From the NCBI GenBank assembly GCA_964035575.1, contig OZ037880.1:992001-1056000 (forward strand): DNA of 64,000 bases. The letters run 5' to 3'. Shown here piece after piece: positions 1 to 11,105 of this stretch. Source of the DNA: Rhynchopus sp. YZ270_cl-10 (lineage: Eukaryota; Euglenozoa; Diplonemea; Diplonemida; Diplonemidae). Below the pieces are notes generated by a model. It ran no database searches, had not been told where the DNA came from, and was given only the letters and a program-made list of their open reading frames with translations. How positions within the stretch are numbered: position 1 is the first letter of the stretch; every line of letters starts with the position of its first letter. The position numbers and the translations under genes were made by a program.

Positions 1-20
1 CTCTAAAACCCCATTTTTCT

Positions 21-105
21 CGGGGTGTACTTTGGTACACCCCGAATCCCTGTAAAAATCCAAATTTTTCCGGGGAAAATATTGGGGTGTACCAAAGTAC
101 ACCCC
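21..105. repeat. Pair of mirror-related short hairpins
   Basis: Two short perfect inverted repeats lie 63 bp apart. The first has arms 21-30 and 35-44 (CGGGGTGTAC / GTACACCCCG, loop TTTG). The second has arms 84-92 and 97-105 (loop CAAA). The second hairpin is the reverse complement of the first, so the pair also forms a larger inverted repeat. They may be the end of a fold-back element cut by the window edge. No function is evident. Confidence 0.6.
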
Positions 106-669
106 GGTACACCTTGGCGGAAACTCTGAGGGGTATTAAGGGCTTCATAATGACCCTCACGGGCGGTTCAGATTCCTCCGCGATGTTGAAGGGAGCTGGA
201 GGCCAGCGGCATTTCTGGTTGCACGCGGGTGGGAGGAAGGAGGGTTTGCGCTGTGTGTGTGGTACCTTGAGTTGCAGCACGCGGTTGCATACAAGAAGAC
301 GGCTGCACCGGAACGCAAGGGAGACGCCTGCTCCTCTAAACGAGACGTTCCTCCAGAAGACACTAACCTTTTCCCACCTCTGACTTTGTCTGACTCTTGC
401 TCAGTCTTGTTGGGGCTGGGACTCTTGCTCGGACACCTGTCGCTAGACCTCATGGGGTTGGGGTAGTGATGAAGGCACCGTGAGCAGAGGGGTGTGGGTG
501 GAGAGGGAGATATGGTTGGGAAAGAGAGAGGGTGAAGTGAGAATGAGTCACCAGAGCGGTCGCATGGTTCTCCTACAAGGCGGAGTCTGGTTGGTAGTGG
601 GTTTGCACCTTGTCTTACAATTTCTCCAATCAAAACAAAAAACAGAGGAAAAAAGAGAAAGCAGAAACA
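106..669. other. Spacer upstream of the glycosyltransferase gene
   Basis: This stretch is more GC-rich than the other spacers. It has short open frames on both strands, but none looks like a known family and none has a convincing start context. It may hold the end of a gene lying outside the window. The last 60 bp are A-rich and lead into the start codon at 670. A TTG-initiated extension of the downstream frame to 610 is not needed. Confidence 0.35.
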
Positions 670-2670
670 ATGGGGATGAGGGAGCGGGTTATGCTGCCCA
701 TTTTGGGGGTGGTGGTTGTGACGTGTTACCTTTTGTCTGATGCGGGGAGCAAGCAGCAGCGGCGGCACGTGTTGTCGGTGCCGATCCGTGAAGAGATTGC
801 TGCTGCGAACAACGAGATCGTGACCACCCCCGCCACCACGGATGCACCTCTCACCCCTTTACCCACTGCGGCGACACCTCGCGATACCGCACCACCACCA
901 CCGCCCCTGAACAACAAGACACAACTCTGCCGGCAGTATCTCTGGTGCGGCATCGACGACATGCAACGTGCCTACGAAGGCCACCTCACCGCCACCCGCC
1001 TCTGCCTCACCGAGCTTGGGAAGCCCGAATCAGACCTCCCCGAGCGCATCACCTACACCTCAAACGACGTGACCTTCTTCCACGCACTCTACCACGCATA
1101 CCACAAACTTGAGGTCACCCTCCTAGAATGCTCCGCAGAGGTCCCCATCCACAAGCTCGACGCCGTTTACCACACCGTACGCTACCCTGCCCCCTTGATG
1201 AAGATCCCCTCCCACATGGGGGTGTACGAGAAATATAAGTCCGGTCTGAATACATCCCAGGTTCCTGGCAAGGCGAAACACTATGTGCACGCAACCTGGA
1301 AGACAATGTGTGTCTCTCCTTGGCACAACCATCTGCCGAACTATGGGAAGCTCGACAAAGACCAGCAGATTGTGTGGTGGACCGACAATTCGATTAAGCT
1401 CTTTATCGAAACGGTGTATAAAAACACGAAGTTTCATGTAGTGTTCCGGAGGTTGGAGCTGCTGAAGCAGAGGGATCGGGGGCTTGGGGGGGTGTTGGTG
1501 TCGGATTTGTTCCGTGCATTGCTCATGCTCTCATTTGGTGGGGTGTATGCTGACATGGACATCGAAACTACCAAACCTTGGCACAAAGTCTTTGAAAAAT
1601 ACGACGTCGTCGGCACATTTGAACCCATGACACAAAACTCTGGACAATGGCGCACCGAAAACTGGCGTCCCGGCATGCGGTCAATCCTTGGCGGCAGTTT
1701 TGTTCACTTCGCTTCCAAGCCGAACCTCCCATTTTGGCAGCACCACGTAAACAAAGCGATCGACTTTTTAAATGAAAAGGGCAACGGAGGGATTAAGGGG
1801 TGCCATCCGGTGTCCTGCTCGGGGCCTGCTAAGACCGCTGGGCTGTTTTATGAATATTATGACACCCACCCTCCCAGCGAAACGGACCGAGTCAAATTTG
1901 TCCCTGATACAGAGTTCTTTGAAATGACAGGAATGCGCCACCACGGCCACTGCTCATGGTGCGGCCACCAAGAACAACGTGTTGAGGCCTACTTTGATGT
2001 CCGTGCTGCAGTTCCACCACCCGGTCTTCTCTTCCCTCCGGGCACCCAGGAAGGGACGTGCACATATTCTAAAGGATTGGTTGCGTCGTTCGATCCTTCT
2101 TCCTCTCGAGGATCTAAACCAAAGATGTCGAACAACGAAGACCTCAAAAAACAGGCCGTTCAATACCCACAGCTGCCACGACACAACGAGGCTGTGAAAC
2201 CGGAGGAGGTGGTTTTGCAATTCACTAAAATTGATGAGGATCCGTTGGTTATGCCGGACACGTCGCATTTGTGCAGAATGGAAGGGGCGTGTGGTATGGC
2301 GGAGATGCAGCAGGCGTACGAAGGGCACGTCCAGGCAACGAAGCGGTGCTACTCCTACCAGAACAAGCCTTTCACGTCGTTGCCTGCGCATCTTGACTAC
2401 GTAAGTTTTGACGAAAGAGAGTTTCCACGCCTGCTCGCAGCATACAACGAATGGGAAGGCTACCTCTGGCAATGTCTTCAATCTTCCGGCCACGATAAAA
2501 TCGGGAGAATCCACTACTTCATCCGCGACCCAGCGCCGGTGAAGACAATGTCACACCTTCCTCAGCATGCGAAGGTAATGAAGCCGCCACCAACACTGGC
2601 ACCGAGACCTAAAAAGCCTCTGCCCACTCGCGCAAAGAAACCTCTCAAACCGACACACAAGAAAGGTTAA
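670..2670 (+). CDS. Type II membrane glycosyltransferase, DXD sugar-transferase family (OCH1-like)
   Basis: A 666-aa single-exon gene. The first in-frame ATG (670) gives a short basic N-terminus, then a hydrophobic signal-anchor at about residues 8-23, as expected of a Golgi type II membrane enzyme. A Pro/Thr-rich stem covers about 55-80. The catalytic part (about 230-440) has the pattern of the Gly_transf_sug family (PF04488): WWTDN at about 236, a DLFR-like segment at about 279, and the metal/nucleotide-sugar motif GGVYADMD with the DXD aspartates at 295 and 297. Members transfer hexoses, often mannose, to glycans; the donor cannot be read from sequence. Unusually, a cysteine-containing block of about 95 residues occurs both before (about 87-185) and after (about 534-634) the catalytic domain. 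Both copies start LCR...C, contain AYEGH.-AT and end in a YPAP/DPAP-like turn. The C-terminus is Lys/Pro-rich. Confidence 0.85.
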   Translation: MGMRERVMLPILGVVVVTCYLLSDAGSKQQRRHVLSVPIREEIAAANNEIVTTPATTDAPLTPLPTAATPRDTAPPPPPLNNKTQLCRQYLWCGIDDMQRAYEGHLTATRLCLTELGKPESDLPERITYTSNDVTFFHALYHAYHKLEVTLLECSAEVPIHKLDAVYHTVRYPAPLMKIPSHMGVYEKYKSGLNTSQVPGKAKHYVHATWKTMCVSPWHNHLPNYGKLDKDQQIVWWTDNSIKLFIETVYKNTKFHVVFRRLELLKQRDRGLGGVLVSDLFRALLMLSFGGVYADMDIETTKPWHKVFEKYDVVGTFEPMTQNSGQWRTENWRPGMRSILGGSFVHFASKPNLPFWQHHVNKAIDFLNEKGNGGIKGCHPVSCSGPAKTAGLFYEYYDTHPPSETDRVKFVPDTEFFEMTGMRHHGHCSWCGHQEQRVEAYFDVRAAVPPPGLLFPPGTQEGTCTYSKGLVASFDPSSSRGSKPKMSNNEDLKKQAVQYPQLPRHNEAVKPEEVVLQFTKIDEDPLVMPDTSHLCRMEGACGMAEMQQAYEGHVQATKRCYSYQNKPFTSLPAHLDYVSFDEREFPRLLAAYNEWEGYLWQCLQSSGHDKIGRIHYFIRDPAPVKTMSHLPQHAKVMKPPPTLAPRPKKPLPTRAKKPLKPTHKKG

Positions 2671-2876
2671 AAAAAAGTGGAGAGTTTTTTGGATATGTTC
2701 AAAAATCTGTGAAATGGGGATAGGGTTAGGGGGAATGGGGAGGGGGGGTTTTTTTTTTAGAAAAAATTCATATTTTGGGAATATGTGTGTTCGCATTTTT
2801 TGACAAAGAGGTGTCAACAGGAATTAAGGTTTTCATTGTAAGATGGCTTACCTTATTTTCGACGCACTTCTTTAAG

Positions 2877-2985
2877 GTGACTAAGCACGAGAGGCTTAGG
2901 ATCATCTTATAAACTTTTCCTTCTTTTAGGTGACTTAAGCCAAACCTTAGTGTTTAGGTTCATCTTGACCAACCTTTCTCTTTTA
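2877..2985 (+). repeat. Family A hairpin repeat, tandem pair
   Basis: The first unit (2877-2928) reads GTGA then the stem CTAAGC, loop ACGAGAG, stem GCTTAG, followed by ATCATCTTATAAAC and a T-rich tail. A second, diverged unit follows at once (2930-2985) with the same GGTGACT start and GGTTCATCTT end. Other copies or relatives: 5281-5400, 11106-11230, 23754-23794, 28041-28084, 28652-28710, 29619-29668, 30642-30680, 43398-43440, 48073-48110 and 48184-48220. Confidence 0.8.
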
Positions 2986-3467
2986 AAAGATATGTGTGCA
3001 TTGGTATATCCATCTTTCATTTTTTTTTTTATTTTGATTCAGTGCTTGCATCCGCCGATGAACGGTAAAGCGTTTGCACTTTCAACTTCTTTTGAAAGGC
3101 ATCTTTTTTTCAAAAACCCATTTCTCCTTTTTTTTAGGTGACGCCGAACTTTTTTTTTCTGATCTGCAGACGCAAATCTCGACGGTTTTATACCGCAAAA
3201 ATAGTAACTCTGATAGGAGTAAAAAGGGAAAAATCTTTTGTTTTTTTTTTTCGTTGATTGCTCAATTACCCCTTGGAGGGGGTGATTGGCGACCGTATCG
3301 GAGGAGCTATTTCTCATTTATGCTACGTTTGTGGTTATTTAGAAGAAAAAGGTAACACACAGTGATAGACGTACAATAGATAGCATCAGTGTGGTATCTG
3401 ACACACAGAAAAATATTATCGACGAGAGATCATTCGTGCAGTTACTTGAAAGCATTTTTTTTTTGGT

Positions 3468-3521
3468 ATAGTAGAGCTCATCCTCGGGTGTCTGCACTAA
3501 TACAACCAAGTTTTCAAAAAG
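3468..3521 (+). repeat. Family C dispersed repeat
   Basis: A unit of about 50 bp with the core CTCATCCTCGGGTGTCT, then CACTAATACAACCAAG and TTTTCAAAAA. Further copies: 5060-5106 (minus strand), 11836-11888, 15224-15280, 24971-25022, 25092-25140, 25208-25262 (diverged), 28215-28268, 58231-58284 and 58308-58355 (diverged). Some copies lie just downstream of stop codons, for example after the kinase gene ending at 24956. Function unknown. Confidence 0.8.
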
Positions 3522-4692
3522 AAAAAAAATAGGGTGTGTCCCCATTCGCTGTTTTCCCCCTCTCTCCCTCTCTCCCAGCTTGTATGTATCTATGTATACT
3601 CTAAATGGACTTTGACTACCCGATGTTTACATCTTTTCTTTTACTTTTAATCCTACCTTTTAGCGAAAAACACTCCCACCCTCCCCAATACAGAAATCTG
3701 TTTTTGTCCCCAGACTGCCCCCCCTGTTTTGGATACGGAGTGCCCTTTGTTTTAAATAAGGAGAATTTTATTTTTCCTACCTATTTAAAAAAAATATATA
3801 TAAAAAACCCCCTCTCTCCCTCTCTTCTTACGATTACTAAACAAAGACGGTCTCAGAATCGTAATCTACAACCTTTCTAAAAAGGGTAAGTTATTCCAGG
3901 GTGTCCAGAACACTCATACCTAAGACTACCCCCCCCAGGGAAGACATTTTTTTTTTTTCCTCATAAAAGCTGCTCTCAAGGTTCAGGACGAATGACGTTT
4001 ATACCTTATGTTAAAAAGGCTTCGGCGAACGTTGAGTACAGATCTTATTAGCCCAAAGTGGGTTCTTAGGATATTGTCGACACAACAAAAACGACAGCAT
4101 TGGTTTATCATAGCATTCTGCTGTTTTGCAGGTACTCCGCTACCCACCCCCCCCTAAAAAAAGAACGGTGTAATATACACCATAACACAGGAACTCTGAT
4201 GGGAATATACAGCAACATCTCTGTCAAACCTTTGTTCATTTTTTCCTCCTCAAATGAAAAAAAGAAAAGGGTGCGAATAAAGAGTACACTTACAAAAAAA
4301 AAGAGCCCCGTCACACCACTCGACTCTTTCTCTCCTCCTATTTCCTTTTTGTGGATACAGATGCACCTTCCCTAACGATTCGATAACTCTTGGTTGAGAA
4401 TGGGTCCGTCCTCCGAAGACGTTTACACCCAAGTCCCATTATCAGTCTGTTATTACGAGCCTAAACGGGAAGTCATTTCTGAATTCTATTTTATTTTTTT
4501 TGTGAAGGTTTGTGAAGGTTGCAGAGAGGGTGGCAACTATTAACACTGTTTTTTTTTTTTCCCTCTTTTTCTCCCTCTCTCTTTTTGTTTTGTTTTTGCA
4601 TAAAATGAACTTTTCTCATTACCTTTTCTCCTGATAGCTTATTAAGGTGTCAATGTTTATCGAACTATTTCTATTTAAAAAAAAAAAAAAAA

Positions 4693-4966
4693 TTTTTACT
4701 CCGTGGTTAACCTCGTTTGAGGTTGCGCGGAGTCCAAAGTCAGGCCAGGGAGCCACCCAACCAGGCTCAACTGCCACATAGGGGGGGGAGATGTGTGCTG
4801 TCTGTGTAGTCCCCTCAAAACAAGAACAGGGAAACTGTCCCCCACTGCCTTGAGCGGTGTGGAACCCCGCCACGTAGAACAACAAGTAAGCGTGGTATGA
4901 GGCAGTATCAGGGTCATGTGCCAGCACCCGCGGCAGCACTAAACCCGCCTACAATGTAGGTAATCG
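4693..4966. other. GC-rich island between A-tracts; possible SINE or structured RNA
   Basis: About 275 bp of GC-rich, non-repetitive sequence is embedded in very AT-rich spacer. An A run lies just before it (4678-4692) and another of about 22 A just after it (4967-4988). Read on the + strand, it looks like a retroposed sequence with a poly-A tail. Read on the minus strand, the 3' end folds as ACTCCG...CGGAGT enclosing AACCTC...GGTT and runs into T's, as a Pol III transcript would. I compared it by eye with SRP RNA, RNase P RNA and tRNA and saw no clear match. Confidence 0.35.
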
Positions 4967-5280
4967 AAAAAAAAAAAAAAAAAAAAAACATTTGTGTGTA
5001 CCTAAGGTCTATCCACCTTTCAGCAGTGATAGTAGTCTATAATCAAACAGCATAATTTTGAAACTTTGGTTGGTAGTGTAGACCCCTCGAGGATGAGCAC
5101 CACTATATGCCGATATATTGTTTTTATACCTTTTTATACACTCTCTTCCATACACCCTTTTTTTTTTTTGCATTTCGAATCGTGCATTTTTGTTTCTTCA
5201 AACTGACTTCCATTCACCCTCATAATCATTGGGTTCAAAACGAACCTGGCAATACTTTAGTTTTTGTCTTTTTTTTGGCT

Positions 5281-5400
5281 AGGTGACTAAACACGAGAAC
5301 CAAAACAACAACAAAAAAGATTGATGAATAACCAATGTTCAAAACATTGTAGTAATCTAATCAGACTAAGCACGAGAGGCTTAGGTTCATCTATAAACTT
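5281..5400 (+). repeat. Composite hairpin-spacer-hairpin repeat
   Basis: Two family A hairpin motifs flank a spacer of about 60 bp containing GATTGATGAATAACCAATG and an AATGTT/AACATT inverted repeat. The same arrangement recurs at 11106-11230. The long shared spacer shows that the two loci descend from one composite unit and did not arise from chance hairpins. Confidence 0.8.
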
Positions 5401-6347
5401 CTTTTTTGTCCACCCCCGTACAGCCGGTCATACCAAAGGTACACTGTCACGAGAGGGCTTTATATTTCAAGTCATCTTTTTTCTCTCTCTCTTAAGATGC
5501 ATATCCACAAGGGGCACATTCATCTTTAAAGGTTTCCTTTTCTTTGCCTGCGTCCGCCGATTGTACGGTGAGGCGTTTGCACTTTCAACTTCTCTTTGTC
5601 CTTCTTAGGCCTTGAGAGCCCCGAAGGGTTGGGATTTGTTATTTTTACATTTTTTTTTTTTGAAGTTCTACTTTCTCTACTCTTCTTTGATTCGAAAGGA
5701 CATTACAAACTAATTTTTTCTTCTTCAAACAAATGAACGAAGATCAAGCGCGTCTGCCGAAACCTATAGGAGTCAGCGTCACAAAGAGAGAGCTTTTGAC
5801 TACGTCGTTTGATTCTGTTAGACATACACCTCCACGAACCCCATACCCGCTTCACAACAGAGGCATCTTAAGTAGTAGTCCCCCAGGTGTGCACCATATA
5901 CACATCATCTTTCAAAACCGTTATCTCAGGTGAAGCACTAATATATTAGATTCATTTCGCAATACCTTGACTGGGGTTGAATTTGGCAGGGCTTGTGACA
6001 TTATTCATTACAAGACATACTGAAGCATCGTTCTGTGGCCAAATCATAATTTTGTTTTTTTTTTGGGTTTCTTCACTGCTCATGTGGTGCCGGGGGAGGG
6101 GGGGAAGGGGGGGAAGCCCGTTGTGAGCATTGAGTACAGAACTCACCTCTCGACGACCTCAGATGAGTGATTTGTCGACACAACTAAAGGGCTAAATAAA
6201 TCAATTAAAAGATGCAAACATGATTGAACAGCTTTGCGTATTGGGTAAATGGTATACAAACGAGCGTCATTTTTTTTTTAAATTTCCACTTACCTTTTTT
6301 GAGTAAGGTTGGAAAGGGCCTCGGACAAAAAAAAATACACCTCCTTT

Positions 6348-6824
6348 GGTGCTTCCCGGGGGGTGTGCATTTCACAAATTTTCACAAAATGTGACAAGTT
6401 TTCACAAATTTTCACCACACGAAAACTGCTACAAAATTGTGAAGGCTGGCGAAAAGTGGTGAAAAATTGTGAAAAAATGTGAAAAGTTGTGAATAGTTGT
6501 GAAAAGTTGTGAATTGATTTTTTTTTTGTGAGTGCTTTTTTTTTGGGCGGGTGGTGACCCACCCATTGAGGGGCACGCTGGGATTCACAAGATAGAACGT
6601 GATGTGGTGTACCAGTGTACTGTGTGATGTGCGGAAATGACGAGAACTTGTCCATTTCGGCAAATTGACCCCACCACTGGCCGGACGGATTCCGGAAATG
6701 CAAATGCCGGCGTTTAAAAGCTTCACCAACGAGAGAAAAAAGGGTAGTGAAAAGTTGTGAATAGTTGTGAAAAGTTGTGAATTGAATTGAAAATTTGTGA
6801 AATGCATACCCCCCGGGAAGCACC
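6348..6824. mobile_element. Fold-back (MITE-like) element, about 477 bp
   Basis: The terminal inverted repeats are about 37 bp (6348-6384 and 6788-6824), beginning GGTGCTTCCCGGGGGGT with one mismatch between arms. Just inside both ends lie many copies of a GTGAAAAGTTGTGAATA-like motif, pointing inward on both sides. The middle (about 6545-6720) is unique. No transposase is encoded and no clear target-site duplication is visible. It is consistent with a non-autonomous DNA element. The long minus-strand open frames across it (His-Asn-Phe-Thr-rich) are a by-product of the repeats. Confidence 0.75.
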
Positions 6825-7039
6825 ATCCTTCAGGATTTTCACTTCTGATTATAATCGGTGTATTTCTCCTGTTCCCTACGTGAACATATTCTTTGGGGAG
6901 TTGGGGAACGCGAATGCCATCTGAACATGAACGAAAAACTGAACTATCTCTTTTTTTCATCTTACACACCGCCTCCCTCTCTCTCCTCTCTCCCCTCCTC
7001 CCCTCCAACCATAACCACAGTACACAAAATTGGGGGACA

Positions 7040-10000
7040 ATGTCGGGTGGGGGTTATGAAGTGGAACGAAAACAGATGGTGGTGGATGTGCTTGTTGCAC
7101 ATGACCCTACTACAGCGGACTTGGGGAAGTGGGTCGGGGAGTCCCTCGTACACGGGGTGAACAGCAACAACGGGGACACCTCTGTCGATGCGGTGCAGCT
7201 GGGCTTCACTGCAAACACAGATGTGACCTACACGCTGGTTCCTGAGGGGGCGGACTACACAGCTGCCTGCGATGCGGCGGTGAAGGAACAACGCAAGCGA
7301 CGACGCAATGAGACCGTCACCCAAAAGTACCTCTGCGTAACCTGCTTCATGGAGGGCACCACCGGCTATGGAAGACAACAGTTCGGACTGCTCAAGGATT
7401 GGGCCAAGAGAGAGGACGACGTTGTTCTCCAAGCCGTCAACGGAAAGGCAGGACAACACAACTTCTGGACCCGCCGGATCTGCATGAACACTGTACAGTC
7501 CAACCTCGTTCTCACCATCGCACGCAAGGTCAACCCTGCTCTTGAAGCCACCGACATCGCTCTGAAGCTCTCCCCGTCTGCAGGCACCAACCGAGTGAAA
7601 AGCACGCCAGAAACCCCAACCCTCTCGACACCCAGCTCTACACCACCTTCTGCCAATCTCAAGCGTGGTCCCACCACCCCAGGCTCCATCTCCTTGGAGG
7701 AAGACACGCCCGATGGGACCCGAGAAGTAAACACAGCAAGCCTGCACTACCACGCGACCCTTCACACCCAGAGCCTCCCTTTTAACTATGCAAACCTGGG
7801 GGAGGGGGAAATGTATGAAACGGTGTTGCTGCAGCTCCAGGCGAGGGTGAAGCAGAACGGCCTCCGAGAGGTCATGATCAAGCTTGGTGTGCGTGAGGAC
7901 CACGTTGATTTGCAGGGGGCGGAGGAGGAGGAGGATGAAAGTGGGGGGTTGATGGGCGGGCGTGTCGAAGCGGATGGGCTGAGCGAGGCGGACTACCAAC
8001 AGAGTCTTCTTGTTCTGAAGGAGAGAATATGCCAGGACATTGCGTGCGGCATGAAGGTCGTTGCAGAGAAGCGAGACCGGAGCCAACGCGTCTGTGCAGA
8101 AGTGCTCCTCAGACAGGACTCAGAAGACGGATATCTCGACATGCGTGTCGCTGTCTGCGGCAATGTCGACAGTGGCAAATCCACGTTAGTTGGTGTTCTC
8201 ACCCGAGGAATGTACGACGACGGAAGAGGTTTAGTCCGTTCCAAAGTTTTCAACCACAAACATGAACAAGAAACTGGGCGTACCTCTTCAGTGTCGGAAC
8301 GACACTTAGGGTTTGATTCAAATGGAAATACCGTGAACTATGCGGCTCTAGGGTGCACACCGGAAAGCGCGCATCGCATTTCTGCCAAAGAGATTTCAGG
8401 GAAGTCTGCAAAGGTTGCCACCTTGTACGACCTTGCGGGGCATGAGAAATACTTAAAAACGACAGTAACCGGGATGACCGGGTCCATCCCAGACTACGCC
8501 TGCATTGTGGTGTCGGCTAACAATAGCATTCAAAGGATGACAAAGGAGCATCTTGGGCTTTGTCTTGCTTTGAAGATTCCGTTCTTTGTGGTTATCACCC
8601 GCATGGATTCTACTCCAGAGCCGGTTATAAAAGCGACCATCGATGCCGTCAACAAACTCCTCAAAATGCCCTCCGTAAAGAAACTGCCGTACCCAGTAAA
8701 GCGTGTGGAGGATGTGGTCATATGCGCTAAGAACATCATTAACGACAGAATCACCCCGATCTTTCATGTCTCGAACGTTACTGGGCAGAACCTCAACTTC
8801 CTGGTGGACTTCCTCAACTATGTCTCCATTCGCAAGGACTGGGGCAAGCTTGCAACCCTCCCGAAAGAGCTGATCATCGACTCCACCTTTTTTGTCAGTG
8901 GTGTAGGAACTGTTGTGGGGGGGATCATCACACAGGGGGTCTTTAAGGTGAATGATACTGTGTATCTTGGACCGAATGGGAATGGGGTGTACAGGACGGC
9001 GCAGATTAAGAGTATTCAGTTGAAGGGGATGGATGTGCCGAGTGTGAGTGCAGGGCACGATGCGGCGCTGGCCTTGAAGAAGGAGAAGAGGAATGCGATC
9101 CGTAAGGGCAACGTGCTGCTCGACTATGACCCGAAGCACCCCCCGCTTGCGTACAGAGAGTTTGCAGCGGACATCATCGTACTCTACCACTCTACAACCA
9201 TCAAAAGCCAGTACGAACCAGTCATTCACTGCTCAAACGTCCGCCAAAGCGCGAAGATCACCCTAGTAGGCACCGAACTCCTCAGAACAGGTGACAAAAG
9301 CAGAGTCCACTTCCGCTTCCTCTACCGCCCGGAGTACATGAAAATTGGTGCGAAGCTTGTCTTCAGGGAGGGTAGGACAAAGGTATGCCCCCAAATTTTA
9401 TGATATAGTTTGTATTGGGGTGAGAAGTACCTTTTTTTTGGGGGGGGGGGAAATCGTACCAGAGCGATTTATTTTTCGAGAATCGGGGGGTAGTGTCCTT
9501 CTGCCGAAGTGAGCTATGTTGTATACAGTAGAGGGTTGCATGGTGGAGTGCAGAAAAAAAGGCATCAATAATAACTCATTTTCTTGTTTTCTTTGTAGAA
9601 TTCTTTTATCTTTAAAGGCTTCCTTCTGGCCTTCCTTACTACTTATACCACGGTTTGTAGTCAGTCTGAGTCAAGCTGAGTCAGACTGACTCATCTCGCA
9701 CTCGAGAGTGAGAGGAGTCCGATCCTCGTCTGGCCCAAAAATCAGTTGTTACAAACCATATTCTTGACTTGAAGCTAACAATACTGTTCCAATTTATCGG
9801 GAAAAAAAAATACCACTCAGGGTTTGGGCACTGTAACTGACCTGCGCGACCCCGTCACCGGAAAGTGGCTTCACTCTGACGGGAAGTACGACGACATGAA
9901 AGCAAAGGTTGACGGTGCTGCTGAGGAGGCAAAGGAGGATGCGGCCGTTCACTTCGACGCAGATGAGGGTCTGCACAATGCGCACGACAAGCCAAAGGGG

Positions 10001-10051
10001 AAAGGGAAGGTCAAGGACAGGGAACGGCAAAAGCCTAAGCCGCGCGATTGA
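7040..10051 (+). CDS. GTPBP1: GTPBP1/GTPBP2-family translational GTPase
   Basis: Two exons, 7040-9382 and 9821-10051, encode 857 aa. The family is related to Hbs1/eEF1A and acts in translation-linked quality control and mRNA turnover. The P-loop GNVDSGKST lies at about residues 374-382 and is followed by the family-specific GRTSSVSERHLGFDS stretch. DLAGHEKYLKTT is G3 and TRMD is G4 (TKID in animals). The domain 2/3 signatures GVGTVVGG, ALKK and VFREGRTK follow. Splicing joins FREGRTK to GLGTVTDL, matching the animal sequence FREGRTKAVGTITKL and confirming the intron. The start is the ATG at 7040, because frame upstream of it lacks similarity. The N-terminal about 370 residues include a Ser/Thr/Pro-rich linker (about 175-235). 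A pyrimidine tract ending CAG stops 20 nt before the ATG. The C-terminus is Lys-rich. Confidence 0.93.
9652..9757. repeat. Small inverted-repeat element inside the GTPBP1 intron
   Basis: GGTTTGTA (9652-9659) and TACAAACC (9750-9757) enclose about 90 bp rich in GAGTCA/TGACTC palindromes and a GAGGA...TCCTC stem. It lies wholly within the 438-bp intron (9383-9820). It resembles other miniature fold-back units in the window. A tRNA reading was tested and dropped because the T-loop would be six bases. Confidence 0.5.
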
Positions 10052-11105
10052 TCCAATGAGTTCATCTCATCTTACCTTTTTTGTTTTTTTTGTTTTTTGA
10101 ACGGACTGAACACATCCAAAAGTCTTCTGTTTCCGACACCCACCAGAAGAGCCGGTGCACCCCTTACACCCCTTTCTTCATCTTCTCCCTTTCCAAGCTG
10201 CTGTGAGCGTGGTTCTCATGTACCGTAATTCCCCTAACCTTAATACGCGGTGCCTCATTCAGAACCCCCACAGTGTTTTTTCCCCCCTTTTTTTGGAAAA
10301 GCGATGATGAGGGAAAAAAGTATCCTTCCTGCAGGCTTTCGGGTCAGCATTGAGCATTGACAGTGGTCCTCACCAAAGGTGGTGGAGGCGAGTGTCGATA
10401 CAATAAAAAATGGGAGGTGAAGGGTTGACGCGCCAGGGCGCACGACAGCGTTGCTATTGTAGCAGTGTGGTTGTGTGATTTCATGGGGGGGAGGGAGGTG
10501 ACGGAAATGCGAAAATTTTCAAAAAAAAAAAAAAAAAAAAAAAAGCAAACAAAACAAAAAGAATATGCCGTTCATGAACCTTTGGAAGGCTGTTTGTGTA
10601 CAATAGATTTTCCGTTTGGGCAGATGGTTGTCAATGCAACAATTTTATAAAAATAAGCGGTGTACAATCTGGTATCTGTTTAAATGTAATTTTCAAAAGT
10701 ATACGAAACAAATAGTCAAGAACGTCTTTGACATTACAAATTCAATTATCGACAACAACAAAAAATGAAGTATCCTGACCGTTGGACGGATTTAAAATGT
10801 ATAATTCAGCTCTTGATAGCTGGGTGATGGCCGATAAAAACAACAGCAAAACAAAACAAAAAATGACAAACAAACAGTTTGTCGAGACTGCAAAAAAGAA
10901 AAGAAAAACTATTTTCCGGTGTGGGTATACAGTAGGGGCATACTACTGTTGCCAATTTTTTAAAAAGGGAAGGAAAAGGTCTGTTGTATGTTTTTATACC
11001 TATTAGCTGCGACGTTGTGAACAGAATTTATTTTTCTCTTGACATTGTGATTTACTACTAAGAAAAAAGGGACATACCTTTGCGACATTTGATTGCTTCC
11101 TTACA

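Larger units (their letters stand above)
2671..7039. other. 4.4-kb repeat-rich spacer, no supported gene
   Basis: The spacer is AT-rich with long A and T runs. It holds ACGAGAG-type hairpins (2877-2985, 5281-5400, 5494-5527), family C repeats (3468-3521, and 5060-5106 on the minus strand), a 'TTTGCACTTTCAACTTCT' repeat (3045-3098, 5545-5600), a family E piece (5408-5480), a GC-rich island (4693-4966) and a fold-back element (6348-6824). Open frames here are short and compositionally biased, and none resembles a protein family. Confidence 0.6.

Noticed and set aside
1-105. Telomere or chromosome end at the left edge
   Set aside because: No tandem G-rich repeat is present; only two hairpins are seen.
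610-669. N-terminal extension of the glycosyltransferase
   Set aside because: It would need a TTG start; the ATG at 670 gives a proper signal-anchor topology.
6290-7008. Overlapping minus-strand frames rich in His, Asn, Phe and Thr
   Set aside because: They are translations of the GTGAAAAGTTGTGAATA arrays of the fold-back element, not a protein.
6962-8086. 374-aa minus-strand open frame
   Set aside because: Antisense shadow of the GTPBP1 gene, whose own frame has full family motifs.
9652-9757. tRNA-Ser-like fold in the GTPBP1 intron
   Set aside because: The T-loop would have six bases (GTCCGA) and no acceptor stem or anticodon arm can be drawn.
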